Assembly: GCA_005888335.1 (NCBI GenBank)
Contig: VAWY01000025.1
Span: 40,392-104,391 of the forward strand
Source of the DNA: Actinomycetota bacterium
Lineage (GTDB): Bacteria > Actinomycetota > Thermoleophilia > Solirubrobacterales > Solirubrobacteraceae
DNA length: 64,000 nucleotides
Direction: 5' to 3'
The position numbers and the translations under genes are program-made. This document shows, in pieces, positions 62,168-64,000 of this stretch; position 1 is the stretch's first letter; every line of letters starts with the position of its first letter. The notes below the pieces were generated by a model, which was not told where the DNA came from, did no database searches, and saw only the letters and a list, made by a program, of their open reading frames with translations.

Positions 62168-64000
62168 CTATTCGCCGGAGTCGGCCGCCGGCGGCGGCAT
62201 CTCCTCCTCGGAGCGCTGGTCGCCGCCGTCGCCCTCGCCGCCGACGCCCGCGGGCACGGGCTCGAGGATCGAGAGCTTGACGTCCTGCTCGCCGCTATCG
62301 GTCTCGCCCGGCTCGACGAGCACCGTGGCGCCCGGCTTGAGCTCGGACCGCAGCACGAAGTCGGCCAGCGGGTCCTCGATGTAGCGCTGGATCGCCCGGC
62401 GCAGCGGGCGCGCGCCCATCGCGGGGTCCCAGCCCTTCTCGACCAGCAGGTCCTTCGCCGGCTCGCTGAGCTCGAGCTGCAGCTCGCGATCGGCCATCGA
62501 CTCGCGGATCCGCCGCAGCAGCAGGTCGACGATCTCCTTGATCTCGTCCTTCTGCAGCTTGTGGAAGACGATGACGTCGTCGATCCGGTTGAGGAACTCG
62601 GGCCGGAAGACCTTCTTGAGCTCGCCCATGATCCGGTTCTTCATGTCCTCGTAGGTGATCCCGGTCTCGTCGTCGGAGACGGCGAAGCCGAGCGGCGTGT
62701 TGCGAGCGATCTCGCTGGCGCCGATGTTCGAGGTCATGATCACGATCGCGTGCCGGAAGTCGACCGTGCGCCCCTGGGCGTCGGTCAGCCGGCCGTCCTC
62801 GAGGATCTGCAACAGGATGTTGAAGACGTCAGGGTGCGCCTTCTCGATCTCGTCGAGCAGCAGGACGCTGTACGGCTTGCGGCGCACCGCCTCCGTCAGC
62901 TGACCGCCCTCGTCGTAGCCGATGTAGCCCGGAGGCGAGCCCACGAGGCGCGAGACGGCGTGCTTCTCCATGTACTCCGACATGTCGATGCGCACCATCG
63001 CGTCCTCGTCGCCGAAGAGGAACTCGGCGAGCGTGCGCGCCAGCTCGGTCTTCCCGACGCCGGACGGGCCGAGGAAGATGAACGAGCCCGTCGGGCGCTT
63101 CGGGTCCTTGAGCCCCGCGCGCGAGCGCCGGATCGCCTTGGAGACGACCTCGACCGCCGCGTGCTGGCCGATGACGCGCTTGTGGAGCTCCTCCTCCATG
63201 CGCATGAGCTTCTGGGTCTCGGCCTCGGTGAGCTTGAAGACCGGGATGCCCGTCCACATCGAGACGATGTCGGCGATCTCCTCCTCGCCGATCGCGGGCC
63301 GGTCGCCGGACTCGCCGGCCTCCCACTGCTCCTCGAGCTCGCGCTTCTTGTTGGTGAGCTTGCGCTCCTTGTCGCGCAGGTTCGCGGCCTTCTCGAACTC
63401 CTGGGCCTCGATCGCCGCCTCCTTCTGGCGGCGCGTGGACTCGATGTCCTCCTCGAGGTCGCGGTAGACCGGCGGGGAGGTCATCGACTTGATGCGCATG
63501 CGCGACGCGGCCTCGTCGATGAGGTCGATGGCCTTGTCGGGCAGGAAGCGGTCGGAGATGTAGCGGTCGGCGAGCTCCGCCGCGGCCTCGAGGGCCTCGT
63601 CGGTGATCTCGACCTTGTGGTGGGCCTCGTAGCGGTCGCGCAGGCCCTTGAGGATCTGGACCGTCTCCTCGGTGGTGGGCTGGTCGACGCGGATCTGCTG
63701 GAAGCGCCGCTCCAGGGCGCTGTCGCGCTCGAGGTACTTGCGGTACTCGTCGAGCGTCGTCGCGCCGATCGTCTGCAGCTCGCCGCGCGCCAGGGCCGGC
63801 TTGAGGATCGACGCCGCGTCGATCGCGCCCTCGGCGGCGCCCGCCCCGACGAGGTTGTGGAGCTCGTCGATGAACAGGATGATGTCGCCGCGCTGGGTGA
63901 TCTCCTTCATCACCTTCTTGAGGCGCTCCTCGAACTCGCCGCGGTACTTCGAGCCCGCGACCAGGGCGGCCAGGTCCAGCGTGTAGATCTGCTTGCCCTT
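62168..64000 (-). CDS. clpC: ClpC ATPase (AAA+ unfoldase of the Clp protease), N-terminal part outside window
   Basis: 610 codons are visible, the C-terminal two-thirds. Seen in order: the end of AAA+ module 1 ([20 protein letters not shown]alker B and sensor), the middle domain, a UVR-like segment ([20 protein letters not shown]), AAA+ module 2 with Walker [15 protein letters not shown] and Walker [14 protein letters not shown], and the ClpP-facing GYIGYDEGG region. The acidic tail ([15 protein letters not shown]) is lineage-specific. ClpC unfolds proteins for ClpP. It is the anchor of the right-hand housekeeping block. Confidence 0.95.
   Translation of the reverse strand, partial: KGKQIYTLDLAALVAGSKYRGEFEERLKKVMKEITQRGDIILFIDELHNLVGAGAAEGAIDAASILKPALARGELQTIGATTLDEYRKYLERDSALERRFQQIRVDQPTTEETVQILKGLRDRYEAHHKVEITDEALEAAAELADRYISDRFLPDKAIDLIDEAASRMRIKSMTSPPVYRDLEEDIESTRRQKEAAIEAQEFEKAANLRDKERKLTNKKRELEEQWEAGESGDRPAIGEEEIADIVSMWTGIPVFKLTEAETQKLMRMEEELHKRVIGQHAAVEVVSKAIRRSRAGLKDPKRPTGSFIFLGPSGVGKTELARTLAEFLFGDEDAMVRIDMSEYMEKHAVSRLVGSPPGYIGYDEGGQLTEAVRRKPYSVLLLDEIEKAHPDVFNILLQILEDGRLTDAQGRTVDFRHAIVIMTSNIGASEIARNTPLGFAVSDDETGITYEDMKNRIMGELKKVFRPEFLNRIDDVIVFHKLQKDEIKEIVDLLLRRIRESMADRELQLELSEPAKDLLVEKGWDPAMGARPLRRAIQRYIEDPLADFVLRSELKPGATVLVEPGETDSGEQDVKLSILEPVPAGVGGEGDGGDQRSEEEMPPPAADSGE

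Overview
The window is very GC-rich, densely packed bacterial DNA, most probably from an actinomycete of the Thermoleophilia (Solirubrobacterales-like). The reasons are the GC bias, the co-occurrence of carD, disA, a stand-alone NHEJ polymerase and a SigH-type sigma factor, and many promoters in which a TAnnnT -10 box lies only 6-9 nt before the start codon (leaderless transcription). The lineage is inferred; no rRNA gene is present to confirm it. I see no insertion sequence, prophage, CRISPR array or tRNA.

Two blocks of conserved housekeeping genes, all on the minus strand, frame the window. On the left, read on the minus strand, is cysS - rlmB - sigH - a small membrane protein (4791 down to 1578). 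On the right is clpC (cut by the window end), then further down radA, disA - carD - ispD - a PHP phosphatase - ispF - a CPA1 Na+/H+ antiporter - a lipocalin-like protein (64000 down to 45832). In Bacillus-type genomes these form one neighbourhood (clpC-radA-disA-...-ispD-ispF-...-cysS-...-rlmB-...-sigH). Here about 41 kb of accessory DNA (4.8-45.8 kb) lies between the two halves.

The accessory region is a patchwork of short operons. From left to right it holds: an SCP2/hydrolase - acyltransferase - SRPBCC lipid-type operon; a serine hydrolase; a secreted glycosidase; a LigD-type polymerase; methyltransferases, acetyltransferases and two class III cyclases, one fused to a hydrolase; an acyl-CoA ligase; a P450 with a hydrolase; an AAC(2')-type acetyltransferase; an ABC-2 exporter with a LolA/RseB-like protein; dinB under a LexA box; two DsbA-like proteins; an ECF sigma factor with a SnoaL tail; an MFS exporter; a MoaD/ThiS - BNR - ICL/PEPM operon; and a MacB-type ABC system with a metallophosphoesterase lipoprotein. 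Seven small VOC-fold proteins and six alpha/beta hydrolases are spread through the window.

Three features stand out. First, intergenic imperfect palindromes of about 165 bp start at the stop codon of plus-strand genes (1407-1576, 6140-6302, 25378-25539), and a larger branched one lies at 22141-22511. In the first, every mismatch in its 31-bp outer stem is a G.U wobble in plus-strand RNA. Second, at least three genes survive only as an N-terminal piece joined to a C-terminal piece (11338-11538, 16063-16202, 40345-40515), next to a chain of fused fragments from a sugar/secondary-metabolite cluster. Third, several genes appear to use unusual starts (carD at an ATC after a perfect Shine-Dalgarno; CTG at 15207 and 24572).
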